Assembly: GCA_025618425.1 (NCBI GenBank)
Contig: CM046844.1
Span: 17,049,420-17,113,419, forward strand
Length of the DNA: 64,000 nt
Direction: 5' to 3'
Source: Heliocidaris tuberculata
Lineage: Eukaryota > Echinodermata > Echinoidea > Camarodonta > Echinometridae
Every line of letters starts with the position of its first letter. Position 1 is the first letter of the stretch. Below, piece after piece: positions 9,773-22,840 of the stretch. A model generated the notes under the pieces. That model did no database searches. It saw only the letters and a list, made by a program, of their open reading frames with translations, and had not been told where the DNA came from. Made by a program: the position numbers and the translations under genes.

Positions 9773-12506
9773 TTGTCTGCAAAACATACTTCACCTGGTG
9801 CTTGTCTTTTCTTTGGTGATCCTATAACAATTTGGTCTGAATTTGTTTGCGTTGGCATTGCCGCCCCTACAACCCCCCCCCCCCCCCAACTTGGGGCAAA
9901 GTGTCTATATTATACCTTTAATTCTATCAAGAATCGTCGTGTCAATCAATTTCTTTTCGATAAGATACCATGGGTCTTTGCATCTACAAGCAGTCGAGCA
10001 ATCTCTAAGGATACACATGCAGTTTTGCCACGAGCATTTCTATCCACAAACACCACGCGTGTTAACGTTACCTCGACTTCGACACCACGTATAAATAATT
10101 TTCCGTTGAAGCGCTAACAAACCTGAGGGTGGAATGACGCTTGATTGTGATCACTTCAGAAATTTAGAAACAAATTCAAACTGACCATTTTGTTTACACC
10201 CCTAAAGGGATTATACAATCTCCACATTACAATGTTGCACGGGACAACATGCGAGTGTGTGTGTGGTCAAGTCGAGTCTGTAAACTTGTTTTCTCATCTT
10301 ACATTGCGTTCTTGACTTGTCTGTCTCCTAATTTCAATTCATAGCATTTTTCACATAACCTACCCCTCTTTCTCTTATCAATATCTCTCGCTAATTTTTT
10401 TTTTTTCGTTTTTCTTTAATTATTTTTAAGTTTTTACATATTACAATAGTATAATATTGCTGTTGTTTTTTCATTCAATACCATAATAGACAAGCCATAA
10501 TATCACATAATAATACTGTTTATTTTATTCAATATCATATTTAAAAAAGACATATGCTGTGTTCATAATGGACAAGTCCCCCCCCCCCCCCTCCATCGCC
10601 CCAACCATTATGAGCGTTATGAGCGTTAGGGTTGAATTGTAGGTTGTTGCTTTTTTTGTTGTTGTGGCTTATGTTCTTGTGGGGGGGGTGTTTTCTTTCT
10701 TTTTTTTTAGAGAGAGAGAGAATACGACTTTCATCAGGGAAGCATGTTCTTTCGTAATACCTTCGGTTCACATTCTCTCATTTTAGTGGGAGAGTAAACA
10801 ATATTTATAACATTCAAACACTGAAATAAAAGAAAGTGGAAATTGTTCTCATCACAAGGGAAAAACAATAATCTTTGGGGTTCCATAATTCTCTCAAGCG
10901 ATCGGCCTTGAAAACAAAATTTATAGACATCTGGATACTTGATCGTCTTAATGTATTTTGTATTTTATATTTCCTTTTTATACAAAATTGACTTTGAATT
11001 TGGCAAAGTCTTATTCACCTTCATTCCTACTGTTTATGTAAGTCATTTCATTTTGGTTATCTGTATACGATATGCTTTAAAACTCTGCTTCTATTTTACA
11101 ATACAAATTTCACACACAATAATTTTTTAAGGGAATCAATCAGTGAAACAACGCTCAACAACTTAAATGGCAATTTCCAGTAGGCCTGAATATTATTTTC
11201 TAAATGAATTGAAATCATGAATAATTATTAATACTTTACTGTCGTGTCTTTTTCTTAAATTTATTGTTAGTACCTTTTCAATCCAGAATAGTAGTCCTCA
11301 AAGAAGGGCAGTTGCAAAAAAACAAAAAAAAAATTTTATAAAATCTAGGCCTGTATTTTATCGAAATTACATATTTCCTTCTCTGTAGAGACTTTCTTTT
11401 TAAAACCATATGATGGCTTATGACACTTCTGTTTTATCTAAAAGGATTAGTTAGTATATGCCTATAGATTTTAGAGGATTAATGACATTAATGCCATACA
11501 ATTGTCTGGTTTGCCGACAAACGAAAACAATCAGATTATATCTTTATCATGTCTATTTCTAAGCCAACTTTTTCTTTGTTGTGTGTGAAAATTTAAGAAA
11601 CGTCGACGAAACAGCTACAAAAGTGCTGCTTATGAACATATAAACCAAGAAGATGATAAACGCAATAATACAATCATTCGTTTGTAAATAAAATCAAGTG
11701 CCCGTGAAAATTTATGATAATGGGCAAGCCATAAATTAAATCTATCTAAATAATCTGTTTGGACGACTCCTTTAAAAGACATCGTTTACAGAGCCATGAA
11801 AATGTCTTCTGTATTTTGTTACACTTAAGCGTAAAACCCATGATGATAACAAATATACATTGGAGCAATATTTATTTGTTTGACCTTTGCGCAGTTTCTG
11901 CGAGGACCAGCGTGGGCGGGATGGATGCTGTCCATAACGAGAAGAAACGATTCACGAAGATATCTTCCAGTGATGCAGAACGAAGTGTCGGAGAAGAGAG
12001 AGAGAGGGGGGGGGGGTGCTGGTATGAGAGGATTGGAGGAGAACGATTTGGAAGACGACTCGGAAAGGAGAGTATACTGAAACGAATTATTAAAAAAAAA
12101 AAAAACCCAAAAAACCCCAAAAAACGCAAGGTGAAACAATGGAAAGAGTATGATCCAGACGAAGGAAATTCAGGTTCTATAGTACTATAGAGAATGAGAG
12201 AATTGTGGGTACAGGTGGGAGGAAACCAAGTTGGAGGAGTCCATCCAGGACCATTAGAAAGAAAGATGTAGGAACGAAAAGCGACTTTGTAAAATCGGAA
12301 GGAGCCGAAAGAAGAGCCCCCAAAATAAAAATAAAAAATAAAAAATAGGAGTTGGAAATTTAGGAAGATGCGTGGAGAAACGGAAGAAAGACGAAGAACA
12401 AGGACGAGAATTTAGAATGAAATATGATTTAACATGTGTGAATACGTTAGGGAAAATACTGGCAAATATAAAAATAATTATAATTGAGATAGACAGAGAC
12501 GGGGGG

Positions 12507-12550
<44 letters not shown>

Positions 12551-12770
12551 GAATGTGTGGCAGTGATAGATAAAGGGAAGGATGAGAGCATTTTTGATTT
12601 AAAATATTAGTTCAACTACATAATGTTTATTACCGTCTGATCATCACTGGGGAAATAAATCACTTTCCATAAACACTAAATCATATTCTGTGGTTACATG
12701 AACATATAAGGATAGTGAAAATGACAAGGCAATCCACCAATTCCAGTTATTGATTACCCATGTCACTTAT
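9773..12770. other. Non-coding stretch with homopolymer runs and (AG)n
   Basis: No gene is recognised. It holds poly-C at about 9878-9891 and 10577-10590, poly-G at about 10680-10687 and 12007-12016, and an (AG)n array at 12509-12546. A 143-codon Lys/Arg/Gly-rich frame over 11759-12190 crosses G-rich and A-rich simple sequence and matches no family I know. A short segment at about 10607-10645 (minus strand) resembles 14098-14135, pointing to a further dispersed repeat. Confidence 0.5.
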
Positions 12771-13087
12771 GGCCAGTATTCTCGAAAGTGGCTTAAGTTA
12801 AGCATGGCTTAACTTAGGCTACTGATTTATGGAAGGCCATTCGTCTACCCTTAAGTCCCGTATAAATTGCTATATTTATGTAACAAAATAAAGAAAAAAA
12901 AATTCTGGCATGAAATGATCATCAGAAATCAATTCTATCATGTCGGTTTTTGTATTTGCATTTAGTCCCAGAACTATTGTGATTTTGTAAGATTAATCAA
13001 TATACATTTGGCTCTCCATAATTCGGTGGCCTAAATCTCCACACTTAGGCGGGGGCTTAAGTTAGGCGCCTTTCGAGAATACAGGCC
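12771..13087. mobile_element. TIR element, ends GGCCAGTATTCTCGAAAG
   Basis: The left end GGCCAGTATTCTCGAAAG and the right end CTTTCGAGAATACAGGCC are inverted repeats with one mismatch. Subterminal segments on both sides contain GGCTTAAGTTA, and on the left an inverted TTAAGTTAAGCATGGCTTAA. The 317-bp element is non-coding. No clear target-site duplication was found. Confidence 0.75.
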
Positions 13088-13249
13088 ATCTTTAAGTCAA
13101 TCAATATGGAATATGTTGGAGTATATACCAACTGTTCCCCTCATTGACATATCTTATTGTTTAACTCTTTAGTTCGTTTTGGGGGAGGGGTCTTACACAT
13201 TTTCTTCGTACTAAAAGAGAGTTTTCGTTAGAGGACTTACTAGAAAAGG

Positions 13250-13441
13250 CCTTTACGGCTTTTTATGTTTCTCTTTTTTTTCTCATTTTCACTTTAATTA
13301 TCTAGATTATAAACGCATTGTGTCATATTTGTTTACCCATCCATTGGAATCACAATTTTGGGTGTAATAAAAATGTCTTATTTTTATGGCATGGATTGTA
13401 TTTTTTTAAGAAAATGGAAATAAACGAACGAACGAACGAAT
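13250..13441 (+). mobile_element. Candidate LINE 3' end with (AACG)n tail
   Basis: An AT-rich segment ends in GGAAATAAACGAACGAACGA (about 13416-13440), that is, an AATAAA-like signal merging into an AACG short tandem repeat. The arrangement resembles the 3' end of the LINE at 4408-5723. No ORF2 remains, so this is a 3' UTR-only truncation or a simple repeat; the left boundary is arbitrary. Confidence 0.3.
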
Positions 13442-14031
13442 ATAGTCATTAAACAACACATTATATCAAGTATAATACTAGATATGAACCGTCTGTTCAG
13501 AGTTAGCCAGTATACTGGTATATAGATGTCCATAAATTCTGTCCGTTTTTGTCAGAAGAGTTTTGTATGAGGCGACTGACTGCTCTAAGAAGCTCCAGTG
13601 TTTGCTTATTGATAAAATAAATCATCTCCAATTCTCCATCAATCAGTTTAGTTAGCAGACTTTCAAACATCAGAAAGTTGAAATAGCTTTAATGACCTCC
13701 ATTGCTCAATAACGATGCAACAAAAATGATGAACATCCCCGGCAATTTTCCACTCGGTTAACTAAACTCTGAAATGACATCGTCTCGGAAGATATAGACA
13801 AATGAGGAAACGGTTGAGTGAAGATTAATGGAATGAATAAATCACTCCACGAGAAACAAAGTTTAAAAAAAAAGAATGGCCGAGTTGCAGAGGAGACCAA
13901 CCGTCTGCGAAGAAACCCTCTTAAATTATAGAAATGGAAGATAAGAAGACCGGAAAATATATAATTCAAACAAGCAAAACGTATATAAATTCATTTGATT
14001 TTGGACCGAAAATCTGGAAGTCATCATTTCT

Positions 14032-14078
<47 letters not shown>

Positions 14079-15935
14079 AAAAAAAAAAAACAAACCTGAA
14101 ATTCAACCCAAACGCTCATTGCGTGGTTGAGTTATAAATTCAATTTCTTCATTGTCGTGTCTCAGTAGAATAATCAAAATATGCCTAATATCTTCCATTT
14201 TCAGTTTGGGGCGGCGGAGTAATGTTTGTGAAAAGGAGTTAGGAATCCCAAAAGGCACTTATCTATGTGAACGATATTTAAGGACTGCTTTAGTCTTGGG
14301 GGGGGGGGGGGGAACCCTTAAGCCCACCGTTATTTTCGAAGAAATCGCAATTACATTAGATATGGAAATATACATAAATATAATCTTCATGATGGAGGTT
14401 CCCAATAATGATATAAATACTAGAAATTTAGTGCATTACAAGAGTTTTAGCTGGATTAAATTCCAAATTGGCTTCAATTCGTAGACAATCGTACGAGTGG
14501 TCTGACATCACTACGATACGGAGCCGATTTGGTTTTTCCTCCTACAAGGTGGCTTGCAATACCGCGAATTTTTGTTGTTCTTCATATGACTATTCAGAAC
14601 CAAAATCACTGAGATTTTCATGTTGGAATGTTCACATCAAAATGGTGTTGCGAATTCTTCTGGAAGGAATTTGGTCGCAGTCAGATCGTAAAGTGTGCAG
14701 AAGTGGGGGGAAGAATATTGTACAATGCTTGGACATGCATAACGAAAGGAGAACTTTTATCCATCTTTATCCTTACCCAGATAAAAAGGGGTGCGTAGAT
14801 GTACCACCTTTCCACCCAATTCCAAAACAAACTGAGGGAAACAGGTAGGTCCTAATGGGTCTATCAGGATAACTTTGTTCTGAAATCGCCTGTCACTGAT
14901 TTAAGAATTATCGTTCACGAAAAGCGTTTAGTGCTCCTTGATTTCCGCAATGGGAGCGTAAAAAGGGCAAAACGTTTTCATCTGATGCGATTAAAGGTAT
15001 GCTAATAAACGTATCCGAACAATTCAAAGAAGTATTAGTTAGCTTCTCCATGTTTTCTCTGTGTCTGTCTGTCGTGTTGTCTGTCTGAATGTCTCTCTCT
15101 CTCTCTCTCTCTCTCTCATCCTCTCTCCCTCTCTTTCCCTTCCTCCCTCCCTCCCTCTTCCTCCCCTCTACTTGTTTCTCTTCGTTCCTCTGCTCCTTCT
15201 GCTTTTAATTTATCCATCTCTTTCTAGCTCTTTACCTCTCTATCTTTCTTTCCTGTCTCTATCTTCGTCATTTTCTCTAAGTCACCCTCTCTTTCCTTCT
15301 CTCTCCCATTCTCTCTCTCTCCATCCCACAATCCTTACTTTATTTTCTCCTAAGTTCATAAGATAGGCCTACTTTCAAAGATTGGACGCCACACTGTCGG
15401 CTTTTATTCTGAGATCGCCGCACCCAAAACGTCATTTTTTTTTTTCATTGTGGCTGAAATGTTCATTTATTCAAACAGAATATTCTGCCATATTTCTTTC
15501 ATGGAAAAAATCATTTGATTAATCGAGGGACGCAGTTTTCCAGGGGAAGGTGAAGTTCGGTCCCATATATACAACATCTCCTCCTCACTCTCTTCTAAAG
15601 AAAGCCATCTATGAATTCAACTGAACCCGACAAGCAAGTGCAAAACTGAAGATGAAAACATTCAATTTTTGGTAGTGAAAATATCCGTTAGCTACACTCA
15701 GGTGTTGAGTGGTTTCGGTCCATGTATTTTTCTCCATAGAATGACTCATAAATGGTCCAGGCGTAAAACGGATTGTTAAATTAAGACAAATTTGGCCCGG
15801 CGTACCCTGATAGATGTTACGTATTTATTATGTTCAGTGGGGAAAAAAACAACAACAAACTTCATGTTTTGACTGTTGCCCTTAACATTTAAGGCTGCTT
15901 TTGCATCTTGCCATTCTAACGTTAAACATGTAGAA
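13442..15935. other. Non-coding stretch with pyrimidine tracts
   Basis: No gene is recognised. Simple repeats are (TC)n at about 14034-14077, poly-G at about 14298-14312, and a long pyrimidine-rich tract at 15090-15330 giving a Ser/Leu/Pro-rich spurious frame. A 126-codon frame at 14468-14848 has mixed composition but no recognisable domain, and I see no supporting splice or promoter signals. Confidence 0.5.
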
Positions 15936-16436
15936 CTGGTCCGACCTCACTGATAAGGATAATGTCACACTCTATGCACATGTAATGTACCGATAACTAC
16001 AACAATAAAAACGGTTGTCAGACCTCACCAATTTCCCAACGATAAAATCGTATAGTGGTCATGTCAGTCACATCAAATGAGTGGAATGATTGGATCAGGG
16101 AAATGTAACTCCTGACTGGATCACAAACATTGTCGGTGAGGTCTGTCCTAGCCGGTGTCGAGTGGTTAAAAAAACTCGAATGGAAATGTGAGGATCGTGG
16201 ATTCGATCCCCGGTAAGGCACTTATGCCCTTGAGCAAGGCGTTTATCTACATTGCTATCTATCCTTTAAAAAAATCGGTGGCCGAGCAATTCCAACAATC
16301 GGTGAGGGATGCTCATTAGCATTAATCGTTGAGGGCTGTCCTGCAACAACGATTTCCAATGCCCCTTACAAAATATACAAGAGCGGACCGATTGGGGAAC
16401 GTTTTATCATTAGCATTATACATGAGGTCTGACCAG
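15936..16436. mobile_element. Possible TIR element with repeated CAGACCTCACC motifs
   Basis: The left end CTGGTCCGACCTCAC and the right end CATGAGGTCTGACCAG are approximate inverted repeats. Further copies of the motif lie inside, CAGACCTCACCAA at about 16020 and CGGTGAGGTCTG at about 16134, in opposite orientations. The interior is non-coding and contains a SINE-like segment at 16150-16262. Boundaries are tentative. Confidence 0.4.
16150..16262 (+). mobile_element. tRNA-derived SINE fragment (plus strand)
   Basis: The head is tRNA-like, with GCCGGTGTCGAGTGGTTAAA in the A-box position and GGATTCGATCC in the B-box position. It is followed by GCCCTTGAGCAAGGCGTTTA, a body motif I recognise from animal SINEs. 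The anticodon arm is degraded, so it is not a working tRNA gene. It appears nested in the tentative element around it. Confidence 0.6.
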
Positions 16437-16686
16437 CCCTTTAATTTGACGGCGGGGGAGGAACCAGGGCTACTATGTATGAATGACATTAAAATTCGAC
16501 AGGTTGAAACTTTCCTTGTTTACTTTACTATCACAAGGCCAAGTTCATTTCCGTTCGTAACCAGTAAGTGTTTCCAGCAACACAACCCACATACAGGATT
16601 CCAAACATGTCTGTCGTTTAACACCAGCAGAAAAGGTTACATTTTACTGAATAAGCAGTTACCCACTTAAAGTCACTGACATAGCC

Positions 16687-16905
16687 ATATTGGCGTAGCC
16701 ACACTAGTTGAACAGGAGGGGGGGGGGTTGACTCACGAAATCACAGAGTCCCACACACGCACACACGCGCGCACACACACACACACACTCGCACACACAA
16801 ACAGGGGTAGGGGTAGGGTTAAGGTCTTGATCCCTAAGTTCTGTTGATGACCTTATTTTAGCGGATACACAGGGTGGCACCCCCCCCCCCCGGCTACGCC
16901 TATGC
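16687..16905. mobile_element. hAT-like MITE with GGCGTAGCC / GGCTACGCC ends
   Basis: The left end TTGGCGTAGCCAC and the right end GGCTACGCCTATG form inverted repeats. Poly-G (about 16719-16728) lies near the left end and poly-C (about 16880-16890) near the right end, so the homopolymers are in mirrored positions. A (CA)n-rich segment (about 16752-16800) and a GGGGTAGGGGTAGGG stretch occupy the middle. It is the same design as 7516-7742. Confidence 0.5.
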
Positions 16906-19900
16906 CTTCTTTCAATTTTCAAACCTATACTAACTGGTCGGGGGGGGGGTATGAATACACGATCATGATGATTGTCCTATACATTGTTATTAAGACATAA
17001 AACGATTCAAATAATCCTAGAATGGAGAATATTGCATAGATAGGTTGACCATAATTTAGTGGTAAAGAATAAGTTTGTATCTTTATAAATCTTCATCCAT
17101 AATTATTGTATTTGTATGAAATGATACACACAGGTTTATAAATGTACAGATGTAATGAAGTAAGTAGTTGAGTGTCAATCTTTGTTTCACTGGTTTACTA
17201 GTGAATGGTTTTTTCATCCACTATAATATTCTTTGATCAAGTGATATAACTGCTTTGAATCCGAGTTTTGCGAGGTATTTAAGTGAATGTTTCTTTGACG
17301 TTCGTAAAACAACTTTCCTTTTCTTTGAGGAAGGCTAGGTGAAGCCGGCATCAGTAATGGCATCTAAACAACTGGTTGCTGGTGGCAACAAAGTTGTTTT
17401 TTGTTGATAGTTATTCAGCTGCCCGCCATTAAGAGCCCTTTGCCCGGGACGACGTGTAAAATAGTAAAAGGAGGATCCCGCCTATCGAAAGTTTGGAAAA
17501 GCTTAACTGATTATCTCATTTTCAAGGCTTCTTTTTTCTAGTTTATGCGGTTTCCGATCGCCTTAAATTTTGTGAAAACAAGTTCACAGGCAAGTTAAAA
17601 GCACTGTGGCAAAGCGCGAGAGTATAACAATTTGAAGAAATTTTGAAAAATTTGGTTGCCATGTAACGACATGTTATTACCGAGTGAGAGGTTGTTTTAA
17701 TCTATCTCTTTCTCTCTCTCTCTCTATCTCCTTCTCTCCTTCCCCTCTCTCCCACTTCTTTCTTACATTCTTTCTTTCTCTCTCTCTCTCTCTCTACCCC
17801 TCCACCTCGCTTTCCCCTCTAGCTTTCTCTCTCGCTCTGATTCCCCCCCCCCCCCTCTTTCTCTCCTCTCTCTCTCTGTCGCTCACCTTTCCCCTCATCG
17901 TCATACTTTCTATTATTTTCTTCGGCGTACAAACTAACGAGGACTTTTATTTCACCTGTACACGTTAACGATTCGATTTTTGACGCAATCAAGAAATTTA
18001 GACGACAATTTACTCGCATAAAGCGCTCATTGTTAGCTCGACTTCTGCAGAAATTGACAATTTAACTGTGAATGTATTCGAATTGCAGTCTTTGACAGAT
18101 TTTCGTTGTATAAAACACATCGAAATGGGTCACACGACCAGAGCTAAGTGCTTATAAAGGTCATTATGAATTCTAAATTTTGCAATAGGTCTGAGAAAAA
18201 TGCATGTCTTATCACAACAATATTTTTTATTGATGTTGCAGCCAGGCAGGTAAGTTAACCTAAATATGAAGTATCTTTCAAAAAACATTTATTTATATAA
18301 AAAAAAAACAACAGATGGTTCAATGATGTATCTCTAGAACACGCGACTCATTTTGTACAAGCAAGAGTCATCTTCCTTTTCCCCGTGCCTCCCTGAAATT
18401 ATACTCCTGCCCCGCTCCCCCGCCCCACCGCACCCCTTTCTATTTACTTTGTTCATAATTCATATTTTTATGATTGCTTGTTATCAGTATATTTGTTTGT
18501 TCATATGTTCTTTTTATTTTTTGGCTTGGACCCCTTTGAAAAACAGCTATTAGCTGACAAGGACAATCCAACCCATGAACATGATGAGTGGAGGATAAAT
18601 AAATCAACTCAAATAAATCAAAGGTTTTGGGCGATTCAGTGAATATCGTATATGGGACTTTAGGGCAATAATTCTAGCCTATAATGACCGTACATGTATC
18701 TAGCTAAAACAAAATTTGTGTGGTCATAATTATCATGATAATAGTAATGCCAGAGAAGGCACATTAGTCAATGGTCGTTATTGTGAGATTGTCAATTTTA
18801 TGGATAAAATAAAATATCAAAGCAGCGGAGTCGTGCCGGACACATTTCACGGAGTCGCTACATTCGTGTTTATTAATACAATCCAATATTCATCTTCTTC
18901 CTCTACAAATAACAGAGCTTACAGCTTCCTATAACCTCTATTTTCACTTCATTTTTAATTAAGTTATATAAAGCGTATCAAGATACCCATCATGCACCTC
19001 AACTGGCTACCGAATCTGTCTAACCGCCACCCCCCCCCCCCCCCCGGTAAAAAAAAGGGGGAGGGGTTCTTCCCCACGGCTCTAAAATCTTCAGCACTCA
19101 TCCTTGAAATCACTGTAATGATCACAGGTGGCGGAACGATAGCCCCCGCCCCCACTTCTTTTCAGTCTCACCGACGCTATGCCCCTGGACGGATGCCTGC
19201 ATGCATGCCTCTCATATTAATAGATCCATCCTTGGAATAATACTCAACAATGACACCTCGTCGCTACGGTTCAGGTGAAATGCACTTGAACTCGGGATCA
19301 TCGAACTGTCCTAGGAATACTCACAAAACATTAATCATTAATACAAGACAAGTCTTTGTCTTATAGGCCCATCTAAGGAACCAAACCCCAAACGGGTGAC
19401 ACAAACGTGAAGCTTTGACGTTCCTTAATGATTCGGGATCCTTGGTTTGATGTCAAGGATGACCATATACACTTGTAAATCAAATGACGTCAAATGCATG
19501 TGAGTGATACAAAGTTCATTATGATAAGTGAACACTGACATAGAACCTAAATGTGTTTGTGAAATAGGCTCATGTCGTTAGCGGGGCTCTAGAAAGAAAT
19601 TTAAATGAAATTTATTTTCAAGGTGACATTACACGCGATATTGTTCGTTTTATTTCCATTTTGGAGGGAACACAGATTAAGAAAATAATAACCATCAGAT
19701 CGAATTCTAATCAGTCTAACTGTTCCTTTGTTACGTTTGTGAGAATTTCAAATTTCATATTCTTTGCACAAGTTCCAAATGAATTATATTCAATTGTTCA
19801 GCAGTTAAACTTCGTCAGTTGATACTATTAAAAAAATTCGTGTATCGAATGATAGTCTCTGTGCCTTTAATCTTATTTATGAATGATTTAAAATCATAGA

Positions 19901-20555
19901 CAAAGAGATCATGACGAATGCCCTCTGTCGGTTTCACGTACTATCCCTGAAGACTGACGCTCAATCGTGGTATAATTCCATGACTATATAGACCCTGAAA
20001 CAAAGAAAGAATACATGGATTGAATGATAAAAGAGGACTCAATTTACCTGAGATTAAAAATAACTTTTTTTCAATTAGCACCAAACAGATCTATCTCTGT
20101 TCTCCCAGATTGTTAGTACAACCGATCAAAATGACAATTGAATCTTTGTGGACATTGTTGGAGTGATTTGCAGCAGGTGTCTGTGTATCACTCTCTTAAA
20201 TTGTAGAATCAAACATTATTTTAGAATGTCGAGAATCATTTATCGTTTGCATTGTTTTCCAAAAGTGCATATGACATCTATAGTCAGAACATGCTAGAGT
20301 TTCTACAAAAAGAATTATACAGACAAGCACCGTACGACAATTTTAGAAATGGAGATGCGCAATTTGCAGGGCCGCAGAAGAAGCCATAATTGTTTGGATC
20401 CTTCAATGGAAGTTGCTCTGAAAGAAAGAGGACAATCAGAGAAGCAGATCGGTGAAAGTTTGAACGGAATCGGACAAGTAGTAAGAAAGTTAAGAATTTT
20501 CGAAAGTTGTAATCACTATACATATGGGAATTTCAAATTGGCCGAATAGGTAATG
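16906..20555. other. Non-coding stretch, repeats only
   Basis: No gene is recognised. It contains a pyrimidine-rich (CT)n tract at 17698-17885, poly-C at about 19029-19044 and other G/C runs. A segment at about 18530-18620 could be a LINE 3' end: a small hairpin (CAGCTATTAGCTG) followed by repeated AAATAAATCAA. Long intervals such as 19240-20280 show no internal structure that I can see. Confidence 0.5.
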
Positions 20556-20774
20556 TAGTGGCGGACAATTCCCCTATTTGCTCCAACACACAAAATGACT
20601 AAAATGTCATTTTGTTAAAAATGTATTACTCAGAAGGATTTTTTTTCTTTCATGAGGACCTATAACAATATGCTTTCTACAATATGTTTTGAGTACTGCC
20701 CCGAGGGTAAAGGCGCTTCGAAGAAAACCACAAATTATTTTTTGTACGACAAACGGGAGAGTTGTCCGCAAGTA
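20556..20774. mobile_element. TIR element, ends TAGTGGCGGACAATTCCCC
   Basis: The left end TAGTGGCGGACAATTCCCC and the right end GGGAGAGTTGTCCGCAAGTA are imperfect inverted repeats of about 24 bp, including further matches inward (CTATTTG / CAAACGG). Non-coding interior. Superfamily not determined. Confidence 0.55.
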
Positions 20775-20775
20775 T

Positions 20776-20962
20776 GTCATAATCAACTCGCCAAATTGCG
20801 AACTTGAGATTGTAATTCTAGTGATCTAATTTTTCAAATATCGATAACTTCCTTATGCCTTGTCCGATTTTTTTCAAACTTTCATCATCCTGTTTTTCTT
20901 ATTTTTCTGCTTTCATACAAATCATCTTATTACCATGGTTGGATTGCCCTTTAATGGAAAAT
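20776..20962 (+). repeat. Single-arm relative of the foldback family at 31000-31530
   Basis: The ordered blocks TCGATAACTTCCTTATGCC, TTTTTCAAACTTTCATCATC and TTTTTCTGCTTTCATACAAA correspond to blocks in the right arm of the foldback at 31000-31530 (AATAACTTTCTTATTTATAA, TTTCAATCAAACTTTCATTG, CTTCTGCTTCTG). The opposite arm is absent here. Probably a decayed or partial copy of the same family. Confidence 0.4.
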
Positions 20963-22080
20963 GGGTCATTTTGACAAATAAAACTTCAAAATTCAAATCG
21001 CCAATAAAATACCGAAAGGTATTATATTATCCATTAGATTGATTCAATACAATTACGCTGTTCAGAAAACCACTTTCGTATTTCATAATGTTCTTAACTT
21101 TTCAAACTGTTACATAGCAAGGTAAACGAAAAATATATGTAAATTTGTTGTAGAGATTCATACTATGTGGCTGAATATATTTAATTAGATGATATAATCC
21201 TTTATAATGAATACTAAAGCTCATCAATCATTACTTGTAATTGGAAAAGCACTATGATACATAATAGTTATTACTTTCAAAGTGTAAATATTATTTATAA
21301 AAAAAAGATATATCTTCGTACCAGATTTCGACCGAAGAACAATCGGTTTTAAAATAAAGATACAATAATTCAATGTATACTTGACGATTATGAACTGGAA
21401 TAAACTCAGAAGTTCAACTTCTGAACCAACTGAGGACCATGTGAAGGACGAGAATAGTGTACGTAAATCTCTCTCTCTCTCAAGGTCTATAATTGTCCTG
21501 GGTTTAGTGTTTCGGCCATAGCGAAGTACTATTGCTACTGAAATGTATCAAGAAGAAAGGATTTTTACACGAAATATGCCCAATTTAAGATTGCACATGA
21601 GTGCCGTAAAGCCTTCAATAATAATTCATGTGGTCGATATGAAGTGTACTTTTGAAGGCCGTTGACATTTGCCATTGACAAGGAAACAAAATGTGTTCAT
21701 CTTCTTCCATATTTTTTCAGTGTGGCGTAGCCTCCAGGGGGTGGGGCACGTACCCCTGTGATGAAAAACTTAAATAGAGAGACAAAGATAAAGAAAATGA
21801 ACCCGAGAAGAAAAAGACACGACCCCTCCCCTCAAAACCTTCGCACCGGTTGAAGCCTAGCATATTTAGCAAAATGTGTAACGGTCTTTGCGTTCAGATT
21901 TGAAATATTAAAGCGGAGTCATATTATAAGCGGAGAAATATCATCAGACGAAGATTTCGTTTACTTTGTATTATATTGATTATAGGGTAAATTGAAAAAT
22001 TAGAACAGAAAAAAAATAGACGTATAAGAACTGAAGAAAAGGTGTTGTGGCTAATATGAGAGGAAGATGGACAGTGAGAC
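20963..22080. other. Non-coding stretch, no gene recognised
   Basis: AT-rich sequence without a convincing exon. A GTGGCGTAGCCTCCAGG segment at about 21721-21740 resembles one end of the hAT-like G-rich elements, but no partner end was found. Confidence 0.5.
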
Positions 22081-22084
22081 CATG

Positions 22085-22840
22085 GTAGGGTCCATGGTGA
22101 GACAGAGAGACAGACAGACAGAGATAGAGAGAGAAAGAGAGAGAGGGGAGACATACATATATAGATAGAGACTCAGAGAGATGGAGACAGAGAAAGAGAG
22201 AAGGATGGAGAGAGAGAGAGAGGGGGAGGGAGACAGGGGGAGAGACATATAGACAGAGACTCAGAGAGATGGAGACAGAGAAAGAGAGAAGGATGGAGAG
22301 AGAGAGAGAGGGGAGGGAGACAGGGGGAGAGACATATAGACAGAGACTCAGAGAGATGGAGACAGAGAAAGAGAGAAGGATGGAGAGAGAGAGACAGGGG
22401 GAGGGAGACAGGGGGAGAGACATATAGACAGAGATTCAAAGAGACGGAGACGTAGAAAGAGAGGATGGACAGAGAGAGAGGAGAGAGAGAGATAGATGAG
22501 GGAGATAGGGGAGAGGGACATATATAGACAGGGTTCCATGACATTTGCTCCTGCGACAATTGCTCCGGTCTAACTTTGCCATGTTAATCCTAAACCTAAA
22601 CCTAACCCTAACCCTAACCCTAACCCTAACCCTAATCCTAATCTTCACATTGTCCTGAACAAAAAAACAAATCATGACCTTGTCCTTAACCTTTGACCTT
22701 TCAAAATAGGGACGGCGGAGCAAATGTCGCAGGAGCAAATGTCGGGTCACCATAGACAGAGATTCAGAGAGATGTAGACAGAGAAAGAGAGAGAGAGAGG
22801 GGAGGGCAAGAGAAAGAAATGATAAAAGTGGGAGAGGGGG
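22085..22840. repeat. Purine-rich minisatellite, ~88-bp unit, interrupted by an insertion
   Basis: A unit containing ACTCAGAGAGATGGAGACAG and AGGGAGACAGGGGGAGAG recurs with starts near 22171, 22259, 22346 and 22434, a period of 87-88 bp. The array resumes after an inserted element, with ATTCAGAGAGATGTAGACAG at about 22762. Because the sequence is nearly pure purine on this strand, the other strand is open in overlapping frames (Ser/Leu/Pro-rich); these are artefacts. Confidence 0.9.
22536..22752. mobile_element. TIR element with internal CCTAAC telomere-like repeats
   Basis: The left end GACATTTGCTCCTGCGACAA plus TTGCTCCG and the right end CGGAGCAAATGTCGCAGG plus AGCAAATGTCG are inverted repeats. 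Each arm itself contains two copies of a TTTGCTCC-type motif. The interior has CCTAAACCTAACCC degenerating into a (CCTAAC)n block at about 22590-22632, matching the animal telomere repeat. It splits the purine minisatellite, so it inserted after the array formed. A half-related piece lies at about 28380-28500. Confidence 0.75.

Noticed and set aside
14468..14848. 126-codon frame considered as a possible exon
   Set aside because: No recognisable domain, no convincing splice signals and no neighbours; length is compatible with chance.
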